A program made the position numbers and the translations under genes. Below are positions 48,586-60,766 of a DNA stretch of 64,000 nucleotides, piece by piece. Every line of letters starts with the position of its first letter. Within the stretch, counting starts at the first letter, position 1. The stretch is from Bryoerythrophyllum caledonicum (Eukaryota; Streptophyta; Bryopsida; Pottiales; Pottiaceae). The notes under the pieces are model-generated. The model was not told the DNA's origin. It did not search any database and saw nothing but the letters and a program-made list of their open reading frames with translations. The stretch lies in assembly GCA_963971425.1 (NCBI GenBank), contig OZ020516.1:12388593-12452592 (forward strand), read 5' to 3'.

Positions 48586-50760
48586 ATGAAGGAGTGGGCC
48601 TCCTGGTTCACATTTAACAAGAAGGATCAAGTGACATGTGTTCGGTGCAATCACACGTTTGCACACACATGTGGAAGGTGCATGTCACACTATGGATATC
48701 CACAATGAACAAAAACTTCGAGCACTAAGGCCCCAACAGTTGTAAAGGCCCGTTTTAAAAGATGCCGGAATATCATTCCTACTAGGATGACCGAGGCGGA
48801 GATTGTTGGCCTTCTTAGCGCACCAGCGACATGTTTCACAAAACCTTCTTCTAGCCAATCAATCCAACAAGGTCGTGCCTTCGAAACATGAAATGAGGAG
48901 AACACACAATCCACAAATCCTCTAAGCCAAGCAACATCATCAATGCCAAGATCTGTACGGCAACAAAGCTTTATAGAGGCTTACCAACTTGGAAAACAAA
49001 AAGAATTGGACGAATTATGGGCACAATTTTTTAATGAAGCAAACATTGCATTCAACGTGGTTAGACATCCTTCCTTTGTTGAGGCTACATAAGCAACGTC
49101 AATGGCGGGTTTTAATTCTACACCGCCATTGTACAATGCAATGAGGACAACACACATTGAGCCCCTTTAAAAAAAGTGAAAGAGCTTGTTGACAAGAAGA
49201 CCCGTGTAGATATTGTCAAGTATGGGGCAACAATATGCTAGGATAGGTGGGACAATGTTATGCGTCGTCCTCTCATGTATGTCCAATGGATGATATCTTC
49301 TTTGGGTATAGACACCATGGGTATGAAGAAATCTAAGGCATATATAGGGGACCAATTGAAAGGTTTTGTTGAAAAGGTTGGACCATTCAATGTAGTCCAA
49401 GTGTGCACCAATAATGCAACAATCATGTTGGGGCAAATGAAGAAGGTCACCGAGGAGTACCCGCACATATATACACAAGGGTGTTGCGCACATATTTTGG
49501 ACCTCCTCCTTGAGGATTTGGGGAAGGAAGACATATTTGCAGACCTTGTCTAAATGGCAAAAGAGCTTGCATTGTACATCCGGAATCACCATGTGCCCAT
49601 GGCTCTTTTTTGCCGATTTTTGCCAAAATTGTCTCTTTCGTGGCCAGCACCAACAAGGTTTGCATACAATTACATTTAGATTCATCAACTCTTAGAAGTC
49701 AAGATTGCCCTTGAGGTGGTTGTGATAGACCCGGCATGGAATACCTATGTATCCACTCTTTTCAATAGGCAGAACGGGCACCGTGCCGATGCGAAAGCAT
49801 CTCAGGTAAGGGCGACTATCCTAGATGAGACTTTCTCGCATCAGCGCCCTAACTTTGATTTTGTAGTTGCACTAGTACTAAAGGCATTGCAAACTTTGAT
49901 GGACAAACCTCGGCAATGGGAATGGCTTGGATAACCATGAACAAGCTAAAGGAGCATGTGTTCAAGCTACGCAATGAGCCGTTCAACATGCTGCGAGAAA
50001 TTGCAACTCGCCTTGAAGGATCATTTTTTGCCCGTTGGGAGAAGATGACAACATATCATCATTAGGCAAGGGTTGTATTAAATCCTTATCTAGCCATAAC
50101 TTGCAAATTCAAAATGATGGTGAGGCCAAAAGAGCGCTAAATAAAGTTGTTTACAGGCTCTGTGATCCACTTGGAGTGTCCTTTGAGGAAGTCATGATTG
50201 TAATCACAGAGTATGAAAATTTGTGAGGCCCGTACTCACCATTGAAAGTTGAGGAGAATGAAAACAACAATTTGTAGCTCCACCAGCGGTACAATCGCGT
50301 GGAGGGGCAATCAATGCCTCAAATTGCAAAGCATATACTAGCACAAACCTGCTCGGCCTTGTCAGGTAAGCGTAACTAGAGCATGTATTCTTTTGTGCAT
50401 AGTAAGAGCCAAAATCGTTTGGAAGTGAAGAAACCAGAAGATTTGGTTTACATCCACACAAATAGTTGATTGCTTCGAGAATGTGCTTGTCCAGACCCAG
50501 TTCGTTGGTACGACAAGAATGTGCATTTAGAGGAGTCTGACCCTAATGGACTTCGTTCAAACACGGAGGACGAGGGCATGGAATCTGATGATGGAGATTA
50601 AAGCTGGTTGGATGGCGATTAAGAAGACCTTGCCGGCAACAACAACCCCTTGTCTGGTGACAGCCCGCTTAGGGACAACTCAACAAACAATGAGGACGAT
50701 GGAGATGCACTACATGACCATTTTCACAACATCCACAGTGCCTGTTGGATGCTTTTGCGT
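48586..50760 (+). pseudogene. hAT transposase, stops and frameshifts
   Basis: Order: a BED-type zinc finger (MKEWASWFTFNKKDQVTCVR then CNHTF, from 48586). The DUF659 core follows at about 49185-49553: MRRPLMYVQWMISSLGID, GPFNVVQVCTNNATIM, YPHIYTQGCCAHILDLLLED. VVIDPAWNTYVSTLFNRQ comes near 49722, a WEKMTTYHH-type segment near 50035, and the C-terminal dimerisation part near 50345-50545: TCSALSGKRN, HSKSQNRLEVKKPEDLVYIH and DPVRWYDKN. A Glu/Asp-rich tail follows. At least six stops and several frame changes separate the parts. The order and motifs are those of plant hAT transposases. Confidence 0.85.
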
Positions 50761-51954
50761 TTGAGGAGGTCAGCGCAGAAGCAATCCATAATATAGTAGA
50801 ATTATCGGGTAAAAATTGTGCTTTAGAAGCTAGGGCAGACAAAGATGGATTGGCATTGAGGAGCAATCTTGATCGAGATGACAACATTCCAGAAAATCAC
50901 TCTGTCAACTCTAAGGGCTCTAGCGCCAAGTCAAGCCCCTCTAGTGGCTATAGCCATGCTCCCAACGGTCATGGCATTGGCATTGTATCGCATGATGCAT
51001 CTCCGAACGATTGAAACAAAGTGAGGAATGGTGGAAACAATAATGAATCACATGAGCCAATGGCCACCACAAAATCCATTGAAGTCGTAAAGAGCACTCA
51101 AATTGAACCTCAAGCAATAGAATTGGAGTTAGAGGAAGACATGCCAATTCAAAATTTGTTTCGGCAGCAACTTGCTCAAAGTATAGATTTGATTGGAAGA
51201 ACTCTATAAGCTGTCTATAGAGGAAGAGCTCTTCAACCATAATCCGGCCATGCCTCCACCTTAGCGCACTTGGCCCAAACGGTGATGTAGAGCACATGAT
51301 ACTAACCCCACAACTTTCATCCGCAAGGATTGGATCATCTACTATGAGCAACCATTTAGGGACACGTAGAGGCAAGAGCAATGGTCTTCTCTCTTTTTTC
51401 ATGGGACCCTGGCCAAGCAGATTCTCGGAAAGAGTCATTGGGGCCAAAGACAATCGCTCCAAAAACATGGATGGAGTAACAGGCAAGAGAAAGAATGGAC
51501 AAGAAAAAGACTTGTGAACGCTCCATCAACTACTGGAGCCGAGCTACAATTGCAAAACTTAAATTCGGAGACAAAAGAGTATGTGGCGCCAATCCTGGAA
51601 AACCTGCGAGGAACTTCTCATCATTAAGCAATGATGCTGACAATGAGGATTGCAATTATGAGGTACTCAACGATTATACCGTGGTGCTTCACGGGCTCTC
51701 TATCCCCCAAAATGTCTGCCAATCAAATCGGAAGAGGAAATACAATGAAGATTCAGGAAACTCGGATGATTGAAAGATGTACAACACCAAAGTACTACAA
51801 GTAACAACTACAATTAGTGGTGTGGTGATTACATCATACAATAGTGCCATTGCTTAAATTGTGTATTTGGAGTTGAGAGTGCCCATTCACAAAAGCACCA
51901 CATTGAAATAAATAATTTTAAGGCTAGGTTACCCCCATATTGTATTCTTTCTCT

Positions 51955-52310
51955 AATGTTGCACGTGAGCCATTTTGAGGCGTGCACGCCCCCTGCAAGC
52001 GCGCAGGCGGCCTTCATAAGCGCGCGCTCGGTCCCTAAGCGTGCACACCCGATAAGCAGGTGCGTGCGGCCTACAACGGAACGCGCCAGGTTGCAAATGT
52101 TGCACGCCCGGACCCTAACGGTACGCACCCAATTGTCAATGGTATGCACCCAACCGTCAATGGTACGCGCCAACCCTCAATGATACGCGCCCCACCCTCA
52201 ATGGTACTAGGCCGGCTCTGAATGGTACGCGCTCGATCCCAAATGCTGCGCGTGCGGCCCAAAGGTGCGAGCCTGGCCCTATGACGTGACATGGAAAGTG
52301 GTATGACGTG
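51955..52310. repeat. Right GC-rich subterminal minisatellite of the hAT element
   Basis: About a dozen degenerate copies of a 20-26 bp unit such as AATGGTACGCGCCAACCCTC. This probably serves as transposase-binding subterminal repeats; the role is inferred from other hAT elements. Confidence 0.65.
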
Positions 52311-52599
52311 TGAGCACACATGTTTTACCATGGGATAAGTTGTAAAGTCGATTTAGGGTTTGTAAAAAAAAATTACACGCAACTGTCTCTTTAAAAGTAT
52401 TGTCCGTCTCATACGTCCATCCATCCGTTCACTATCTTTAGGCCCCTGTTCGTCTATGTAGACAACCCTTGAGACAAGGCATATGATCCGGATATGGTAT
52501 TAGGACAGGGTATCAAAGCATGGTATTGAGAGAAGGTATATACCAACGTTTGTGGATTTTTAGACCAGATTCATCCTATCATAAATTCAGGATAAAGTA

Positions 52600-53598
52600 T
52601 CAACCCTCTAGTGCCTACAAGACCCAAAATGGGACTCTGGAGGTGTTAAAATTCAATTTGCATGAAATCCATGAGAAATTAGGTTGTGAAATGTGAAGTT
52701 CATGTTTTTTCACACATTACATGAGCACTTTGCATAAATCAGATCATGATTTGGAGTTATAAAATTCATTCAAAAACTAAAAATACAACACAAAATACAT
52801 CAAATACACTAAAATATAGTGCATACCATGCCGCATACTATGTTATATTTCATACACATGCAAAATGATTTTGGTCTTAAAATTTTAATTGAAACTTGTC
52901 TTTAAGATATTCTTCATTGTTTTGTGATTGTTGATCTCTCTCATCGCATACAAAACTTTTGTTTTGATTCATGTAAGTTTGGAACATTTTTGCATACAAT
53001 TAAGTAGACAAAGGTAAAAAAGTCATCAATAATCATGACATATAAATGTTTTCCTCCCATATGATATGTCAATGCAAAGCTATCAACCTAGTGCACATGT
53101 GAACATCTTTTATTCAAAGTACAAAAATTCTTGCAAAAATCTATTGATGGATAAAGTAGTATACCGTCCAAAGTCCATAATTTTCATTATCAATATACGG
53201 TATCTTGAAACACTATAATCTAATCCATCAACCATTGGATGTTGTGCAAATTTTCCCCAAAGTTCAGGTTATGGTTTGAGTTCGATCCTGGAAGGTTGGA
53301 TACTAAAATTAAGCATTTTATTTTCATCAAAGTAAGTTCAAAAAAATGAGCACACTTCTTGGTTTTGGAGAAACATGACCTAGACGCTAAAGGGTTCCTG
53401 GTTGAGCACTCTAATCTATTCCATCAAGTGTTGGATGTTGTGCAAATTTACCCCAAAGCTTAGATCATGGTTTGAGTTCAATTTTGTACGGTTGGACACT
53501 AAAATTAGGCATTATATTCTTATCAAAGCCAGTTCAAAGAAAAAAATCACCACACACCTTGGTTTTGGAGAAAAATGACCTAAGCACTAAAGGGTTAA
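52600..53598. mobile_element. TTAA-type element with duplicated right tail
   Basis: Starts TCAACCCTCTAGTGCC and ends GCACTAAAGGGTTAA, so the inverted ends read TNAACCCTNTAGTGC. The last 190 bp (CCATCAANNNTTGGATGTTG to the end) occur twice, at about 53210-53400 and 53405-53598. Its terminal TTAA is also the first TTAA of the next element. No coding frame. Relative of 33476-34251. Confidence 0.7.
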
Positions 53599-54530
53599 CC
53601 CCTAAAGGACCACGACCACTTTCGCTCTAAAACCAGTCCAAAACTATCACTGCCAAAAAGAGACATGAAAATCACATTTTAAAGCGAACTTCGGATTTTC
53701 AACCGTAAGATCTTTAAATAGACTTCATTATGAACCTGTCGTAAAATTTTGGTTGCAATCCACTGCACAGATTGATAGATTTTAGTGTTTGAAGTCAAAA
53801 CAATGGTTCATTTTCTTCCTTGCGTTGAGTAGATTAGCAGACTTTGACTTCACTTTGTATCGAATTTTTGCATTGTACAGTACAAGGTCTAATCTTTTAC
53901 CATTGTCTTAAGCATGATGTTATTTCCCAACACACCAATTTTTAGAGGTAAAAAAGGGGTGTAGCATATTAAAAACAAGTGTGCAAGGAGTGGAGGTTCA
54001 AAAATTGCCATTTCACGTTTTATTTTTTTGTGAACTACGTATGTATTCAAATGATAATCCAAACGGTTAATAAGAAGGTTTTCATCACATATTGTTGTTG
54101 AAAAAATAAAAAGTGAAAAATATGAAGATCTCTAGGTTTTATGTAGAAAAGATGAATTTTTTTTCCCCCGTTGCCCGAAAATGTCTGAAAATGTTTGACT
54201 TGGAATAAAATGCCTTCTTACACCAAAGTCAAGATTTTTTTTTGAAAATTTCCAAAAAGGAAATATTCTTTATATGTGTGAAAAATCTCAATGTCAATAG
54301 AAACTTTTGTCAAAAATTTTGGAGGTGCCCGGAGTCCCCACTTTTGGCTTTAAGTGGTACTAACTTTCAAACCACAAATCCAAAAAAATAAAAAATATAT
54401 CTCCACGAAGCTCTTATCAGATCCTATCTTGAAAAAAAAAATCAACTAAAAAGGATTTTTTTTCGAATTGTAGGTACATGCCCAAAATCCAAAATGACCC
54501 CGGGGGGATGTTTGGTCCCTTAGGGGTTAA
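53595..54530. mobile_element. TTAA-bounded element, abutting the previous one
   Basis: 936 bp from TTAACCCCTAAAGGACC to GGTCCCTTAGGGGTTAA. It shares its first four bases with the end of the preceding element. Reverse-orientation relative of 44840-45792. Non-coding. Confidence 0.75.
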
Positions 54531-54689
54531 GATAGGGGTATCGGGATGTGGTATGCGCTCATGATATGGTATCTCGGAAAGGATAAATACCAACCTATGT
54601 GGATTCCCAGGCCAGATTCACAGATACCAAATACCTGAAAAATGACTGTTACAGTTGCCATAAATTTTGCAACTACCGTATCATGGTAA

Positions 54690-55081
54690 GAGCATCTCCA
54701 CCCCAAGACGGAGAACCACCAAATTGGAGTTTTGTGAGGTCAAAAAGTTGCACCCATCACCTCAAAACGGGGAAACTTTATAAAAGTTTAGAAGTTTTGG
54801 TGCATGGCACACCAAAATCTCCTTGGATGGGGGGAGTGTGCCATTTTTTGATGTTGGTGACACACCCATACCCTCGCGACACTTGGCGCCATGTCATTGA
54901 TGTCGACATGTGGCGCAGTGTCTTTGGTGGCGGGAGGTAAAAGGTCAAAGCATTATTTTGGGTAAATTTTTTTTGGAGCTTGGGGTGGAGCCAAGCAAGC
55001 ACCAAACCCCTAACCACTCCTGGCGTGAAATTTTTTTTCCGTCCTAGCGTGGAAAATTCCACGCCAGGAGTGGAGATGCTC
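54690..55081. mobile_element. MITE with GAGCATCTCCA ends and TAA TSD
   Basis: 392 bp with GAGCATCTCCACCCC at the left and GGAGTGGAGATGCTC at the right, flanked by TAA on both sides (54687-54689, 55082-55084). A TAA duplication fits Tourist/Harbinger-type MITEs. GAGCATCTCCA ends are common in plant genomes. No coding frame. Confidence 0.8.
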
Positions 55082-55084
55082 TAA

Positions 55085-55485
55085 GGATGAGCCGTCATAA
55101 TACAGTCACTCATGCTTGTGGTACATACCAATAGTAGCTTGGTCCCTTTTCGGTATGGTACGATGTAGGCAAACTTAACTCAACAGGTGAGAATGATGAG
55201 AGCAAATTACTTTGCACAATGAAAATCTTAGTCATGCCAAAGCAAGGAGCTGAATCAGAGTACTTTGCAGTGGGCACGCGTAGAACCTCTGTGTGCGATG
55301 GCCACTAACTTATTTCATCGGGCTGCGGAAATAGAGCCAGAGTCAGTGGGCGGCATGGGGAGCTTCTACCGTACCTGAAGGCCAAGTTTGACCCCAAAAT
55401 GAGAAAAAAACCAATTAAAAAAAAACATTCCAATATTCTGGAAATTGTTTTCCAGAATTTTATTTATGTGGATTTATTTTTTTGC
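55085..55485. other. Spacer, nothing seen
   Basis: No gene or repeat recognised between two mobile elements. Confidence 0.5.
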
Positions 55486-56245
55486 TTAACCCCTAAAGGA
55501 CTGTGACAATTTCACACATACAACACTTCAAGATTGTTGATTCTAGTGCAATGAGTAAGGAAGGAAACAAAACCTTACGTTTATGGTTTTGACCGTAGGA
55601 TCACAATTGAGACCATTACGTTAAGGATGATATTAGTTCCCTTTACACCAATTTTTAGAGGTGAAAAAGGGGTGTAGCATATTCAAAACAAGTGTGCAAG
55701 GAGTGGAGGTTCAAAAATTGTCAACTCACGTTTTGTTTTTGTGAACTTAATATGTTTTAGAATGATAATCTAGATGGTCAATAAGAAGGTTCTCACCACA
55801 TATTGTTGTTGAAAAAATAAAAAGTGAAAAATATGAAGATCTCTAGGTTTTATGTAGAAAAGATGAAGTTTTTCCCCCCGGCTACTTGAAATGTGTAAAA
55901 ATGTTTGACTTAAGTTCGAATGTTTTTTTACACTATAGACAAGAATTTTTTTGACATCTTCAAAGAAGGTAATAATCTCTATATGTATGAAGAATCTCAA
56001 TGTCAATAGAAACTTCTAGCAAAATTTTGGAGTTGCTTGGAGTCCCCATTTCCAACTTTAAGTGGTACTAACTTTCAAACCATGAATTCAAAAAAAAAAA
56101 AACCAAAAAAAAAACTCCACAAAGCTCTTGTCAAGGACAACCTAGTATTAAAAAATTCCAAAAATAAGTTTTTTTTTGAATTTTTAGGAACCTACCCAAA
56201 AATCAAAATCGTCTTCCAAGAGACACTTGGTCCTTTAGGGGTTAA
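55486..56245. mobile_element. TTAA-bounded element
   Basis: 760 bp, TTAACCCCTAAAGGACTG to GGTCCTTTAGGGGTTAA, with TTAA on both sides. Internally related to 32744-33459 (reverse) and in part to 53595-54530. Non-coding. Confidence 0.75.
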
Positions 56246-57640
56246 TCTATTTTTTGACTTAATTAATTATTCAACGCTAAACTTTTTTTACATCTTTTAT
56301 ATTCTACAAGATAAAATACGTGCCTCTATACACGGTTCTTGATTGCCGTTTAAGGTGTAAACCATGTTATTTACAATCGCCCTTCATTTTAGGGCAAAAA
56401 TATAACTTCATGCTATAGAACTTGTCATTTTAGGTTACAAAACATAAGCCATATACTTTTAGCTATATATTTGCTATGAAGTGAAGGGTGGTTCTACATA
56501 ATACGGTTCATTATCACGTGGTGATTTCACAACAATCAATCATAGTTGCACCAGTTCTAAAAAAATCGGTAGTTTACATATATGTTCATTTGACATTTAG
56601 TAGCTGCATAAACCTTCTCATTTGTCATGGTGGCAAATCTAGAAAACATTTGCAATTATTGTTATGATAAGGGGATCTGCTAAAAAGCTGAAAAGAAGAG
56701 AAGGAAAATACAAATGGGAAACAATGATTAGTCTCTACAGAGAATGAATTTTCACTTCTTAAAAGCATACAAATCATTAAAACTGACCTCAAATGGCTTT
56801 CAAAAGGAACATATCACCCCTAATGAATTTGTTCTATTTATTTTCTAAACTCACTCAATGATTTTCTAATTTTTTTCATAATGGAAAATCTATTTTGGAC
56901 AATTTATTGTGGTGCTAGAATATACTATCATGTGAGGAGGTCCTCTGGACGTAGACTTAATGGTGGAGTAACCAAACTTTTTATTCATGCCGGCCTCCTT
57001 TGGAGACCAAAATTCTTCATGTAAGGAAGGATATGGAATAATGTCACAACTACAGAACTTCATTGAGGTCCAAATAACAAAACTAACACAACACCATATT
57101 AAGGTTGCCATCCTTGAGACAAAAACATTACTTCAAGAAAGTTCACCCATCAAATTACGGTTTTTTCAAATTTCATCTTTAGCATAGAAATAGAAAAACA
57201 GTACTAGAAAAAAAAAATACTCTAATTTGGCCCATACAATTCCCCAATTTAAAAATAAAATAAAATTACAGAATTATTTCCTCGTAAACCTGCTATGTTG
57301 CATCTAGCCCTTCAAATGGATTGATTTCAATGAACATGTCATGGCTCTTTCATGTCATATCTTTTGATTGGGTGTTATTTTCTCTCTTGGAATTTTCAAC
57401 ATGGTTCATATGTACTTTGTGGTCGTGAAAATGAGGCCCATAAGTGAGCTAGGAATCCAAACAATTAGATGCCGCACATGGCCCACTCTACAAAGAACCA
57501 TGAAATGATGGACGTGGAGCTCTATCCCCACAAAAATAAGTCTCACAAAATGCTTGAGTTGTGGGCTCCCCCATATTCACTACTATACTGTAAAGTTGTT
57601 CACTTCAGAAAAAATTGGGCTTATACAGTTCTACAACTAC
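56246..57640. other. AT-rich intergenic, no gene
   Basis: Contains a partial relative of the 43.7 kb foldback at its left end. Otherwise no supported feature. Confidence 0.5.
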
Positions 57641-58265
57641 TACACTAAATATTGCATTTAGTGTACTGACCCTGGTACACTATTTGTGGATAAGTTGGCA
57701 ATTACACTAAATATTGCATTTAGTGTAGTAAACACGAAATAAAATATTTGCAAGAAAGAGATTGAAAAATAAAACTGCGGTTTGAAAGGAATGAGAATAT
57801 TTTTTATTCAATTAAGGTATGGCGGTTGGTTGGCAGTTGATTGGGGGTATCTTTTTAGTTCATTTTATTTTTATTGGCACAAGAAAGTTGATTGGGAGTA
57901 TCATGAGTGTCATGGTCGGCTAACACTATTTGTCAACTTCTTTGCAATTAGTGTACTAGGGTAAGTACACAATCCGAGTCACTACACTAAATGCAATATT
58001 TTATGTAGTGTTTAGCCACCAGTGTCATTAATGTGAGCTCCAATCAACCACCCACTAGCCGCCTAGAATCTTCTCTACTGTTGATACACTAAATGTGCAC
58101 AAGTAAAAACTATATATATATTCCAATCTTTAGTGGAATTCACAAATACTATAGTAGTTGGCATTTAGTGTAGTATTCTGTCACTACACTAATTGAATAG
58201 TTTGCATTAGTGAACGTATTCATATTTAATGTTTACTACACTAAATGCAATATTTTGTGTACTGT
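57640..58265. repeat. Cluster of TACACTAAATGCAAT motifs
   Basis: TACACTAAATATTGCATTTAGTGTA-like palindromes occur near 57641 and 57706, and single half-sites in reverse or forward orientation near 57981, 58231 and elsewhere. Palindromes cluster at the left and forward half-sites at the right. This could be the subterminal repeats of an unrecognised DNA element. Confidence 0.5.
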
Positions 58266-59322
58266 AGGTGAACCTCATGTTTGGCTCTAATTAATCCTTA
58301 AACCGACTGATAAAGCCTCACCAGAGAAAGATGAACTGATCTCATTCCCTTGATTCTAATCATGTCAATAAGGATTTTTTAAATTAATGATGCAAACCAA
58401 GATAGAGCTCCTAGACATTAGCTCATAGCAAAGGAGCCCTTTCAAAGAAGGGGGGAGCTTCTACCCATAATGAAATTATTCATAAAGTCTTACCAAAAAT
58501 TATTATTATTATTTTCTTTCATATTTAAAGATTTTTCCGGTGGAATGTAAAAGAAAAACATTGAAAAATGTATGCAGAGTGTGAAAATAGCCCCATATGT
58601 ATAACTTCATGGTACCATAAACTGGATAAGGACATTACAAGTGAGAATGCAGAACCTTATCAGGACAAGAGCTCTGAGTCTTCTCAAATTTTCTGGTGTC
58701 CTGAAGTATGATACTACAGTAACGACAGAGCATCTTCGTCACTAGTATGACTTGCGGATAAAAACAGAGATGAACTATGACGTAAAGTGTTCACTTACAT
58801 GTCTCACCCTGGAGTGCAAATCTCATCCCTCCAGGCTCCACCATATTTGCCATGAGCACAAACCCCATGAGTACAAGTGAATTCTTCTTACTCTTATTTC
58901 GACACTATTTGGTGGTGTCCATAAAAGTGCTGCACATACCGTAGTGTGTATAAAACCCAACCATTTGTTCAACTTCTTCAATCAGTCAGCTTGCATTGGT
59001 AATCTGAACTGACCTCAAATATTCATGTCTATACATGATACTTAGTTGCAATGTATGCAGCACAAATTTGAGTGCCACTTGAAGTGAACAAATGCGAATC
59101 CAGGCTGTGGCAATGTGGCAGATATCAAAATTGAACCATTTGGCCAAATACACAAAAGCCACTCCATGCTTCAGAGTCTTCTAATTGCAATTTTTCTACA
59201 CCTCAGAGCAATCAATTCGATATAAGAGTCCAGTAACAATGGAAACATCTTCAAACTCAAGTTACTAAAACTAACCAAGTGAAGTAAAATAAATCCCAAT
59301 GCGAAAAAAATATTTAAAATCA
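58266..59322. other. Intergenic, no gene
   Basis: AT-rich sequence without a supported open frame. Its right end should be the downstream flank of the tRNA, with A-runs on the plus strand (T-runs on the tRNA strand) near 59304-59318 that could end Pol III transcription. Confidence 0.5.
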
Positions 59323-59394
59323 GGGGTATCGGGAGAATCGAACTCCCGACCTCTTGCACCCTAAGCAAGAATCATACCACTAGACCAGATACCC
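59323..59394 (-). tRNA. tRNA-Pro (AGG)
   Basis: The 72-nt minus-strand sequence starts GGGTATCTGGTCTAGTGGTA and ends with the arm GGGAGTTCGATTCTCCC and acceptor GATACCC plus C. The acceptor stem GGGTATC/GATACCC pairs fully. The anticodon stem CTTGC/GCAAG encloses the loop TTAGGGT with anticodon AGG. The A box and B box (GTTCGATTC) are intact. No intron. A T-run lies 4-8 nt downstream. It looks functional and matches plant tRNA-Pro. Confidence 0.95.
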
Positions 59395-59643
59395 GCTGAT
59401 ACCACGGTCACGACCCGGAGCTGCACGGGGCGTCACTTGGAGTTATCTGTACGACTGCTCCACTGTTGGTGACTGGGTGCGGCAGGTCTAACTATACAGG
59501 TTTTTTCCAAACACTCACACTTGGTTCGTTTAAATGTACATGTGGGGTACAACATTGTCTTTCAATCCGTATGGTCAAAAATCACATCATCCCACATAAG
59601 ATCCTGTGGTTACATTCTCAGAAAGTTCATATTGGTAGTTTTT

Positions 59644-59928
59644 AACCCTTTAAGGACACCATCTGCGACCATAGGTGGGAGACGCTACAAGCGGATACAT
59701 TTCATTGCGACTATCCACTACATCATTTATTCGGTGTGTGCATTTCATTGTGAGAAACGTCACTGTAGTTTGCCCATCCAACTCCAGCACACATCCTCAC
59801 TGCATTCTTTGGAAGTGATGTAAGGAACTTAAATCAGGTCGCGCACGAAACAGAGATGAAGTATTAGTCCACCAATTTGCAAATTCCTCCAAAAGTGACC
59901 ACCGGTGGGCCTCTCGTCCTTGGGTTAA
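59644..59928. mobile_element. Short TTAA-bounded MITE
   Basis: 285 bp with TTAACCCTTTAAGGAC at the left and GTCCTTGGGTTAA at the right, TTAA on both sides. Smaller relative of the 0.8-1 kb TTAA elements by its end sequence, with a different interior. Confidence 0.65.
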
Positions 59929-60766
59929 TCAACGGAGTAGAGATTCCTCTAACAAATGCCTTGGTTCTTGAGGGATTAAGTGAGTGGGTGGTGAGGGAGA
60001 CGCATTCTCGTTCTCAAGGAACTGTGAAGTTATGTTAGGAGTGTATGTTGAAAGCAGGGCTGGTTGAGCGGACAGCAACCACAGCACAAGCTGAGAGCCG
60101 CATTTCTCCACCACGCACAATCCGAGATTGCTGCCTCGAACTGAAAAAATTGCATGCTTGAATTGAGGTAGCAGCTTACTTCGAAAACAATAAGTAATCA
60201 ATGTAACGCTAGCTCTAGAAGAGAGAACTTCGAGTATCATATATCACATCATGATGAGCTTATAAATTTTCCCAAACTTTTAACGTCGCACCGAACGGGA
60301 AAAGATATCGAGATCATGGATTGCAGGTTTCGGGCTGGTCTGGAAGACATGTTTTGGACTTCAAGCTGTCGTGAGCCGGGTAAAAACCCGGCATTTCATA
60401 CTGAAGCATGCACATGTTCGGCTTCCCTCTGATATGCTTCGATCTGAGCAACGATGGGTACGCACTGAGGATTCCATAGATGGAATCTGCTCCAAGTTCC
60501 ATGACCCACAAGCGAGAAGGGGAATGAAAAACCACATTGATCACTGGAAAGGCAACACGTGATCGACCGGAGGAAGTTTGGACGCGAACATCATCGAACA
60601 AGTCTCGGCCTGCACATCTCTTATTGATTCACGGAGAGCTCACTTCTCTACCCCGACGAAAGACCGGACCAGGTGCTAATGCGTGCCGTTGTAATGGACG
60701 GCCACGCTCTGCGAATTGTCTAAACAGTCTGAAAGAATCATCAAACCTCCATCCAAATGATCTACT
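59929..60766. other. 3' flank of XTH, no gene
   Basis: Small frames on both strands lack motifs. The right part presumably contains the XTH 3' UTR. Confidence 0.45.

Larger units (their letters stand above)
46884..52470 (+). mobile_element. hAT transposon, 8-bp TSD GAGACAAG
   Basis: Perfect 8-bp direct repeats GAGACAAG at 46876-46883 and 52471-52478 bound a 5.6 kb unit with short, imperfect ends: CAAGGTTGT on the left and, in reverse, AAGGGTTGT on the right. An 8-bp duplication and the transposase inside define hAT. GC-rich subterminal repeats (GCGCGCCCGACC-like) lie at 46950-47140 and 51955-52310, with a related block at 48240-48360. The transposase gene is decayed, so the copy is not autonomous. 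Confidence 0.85.
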
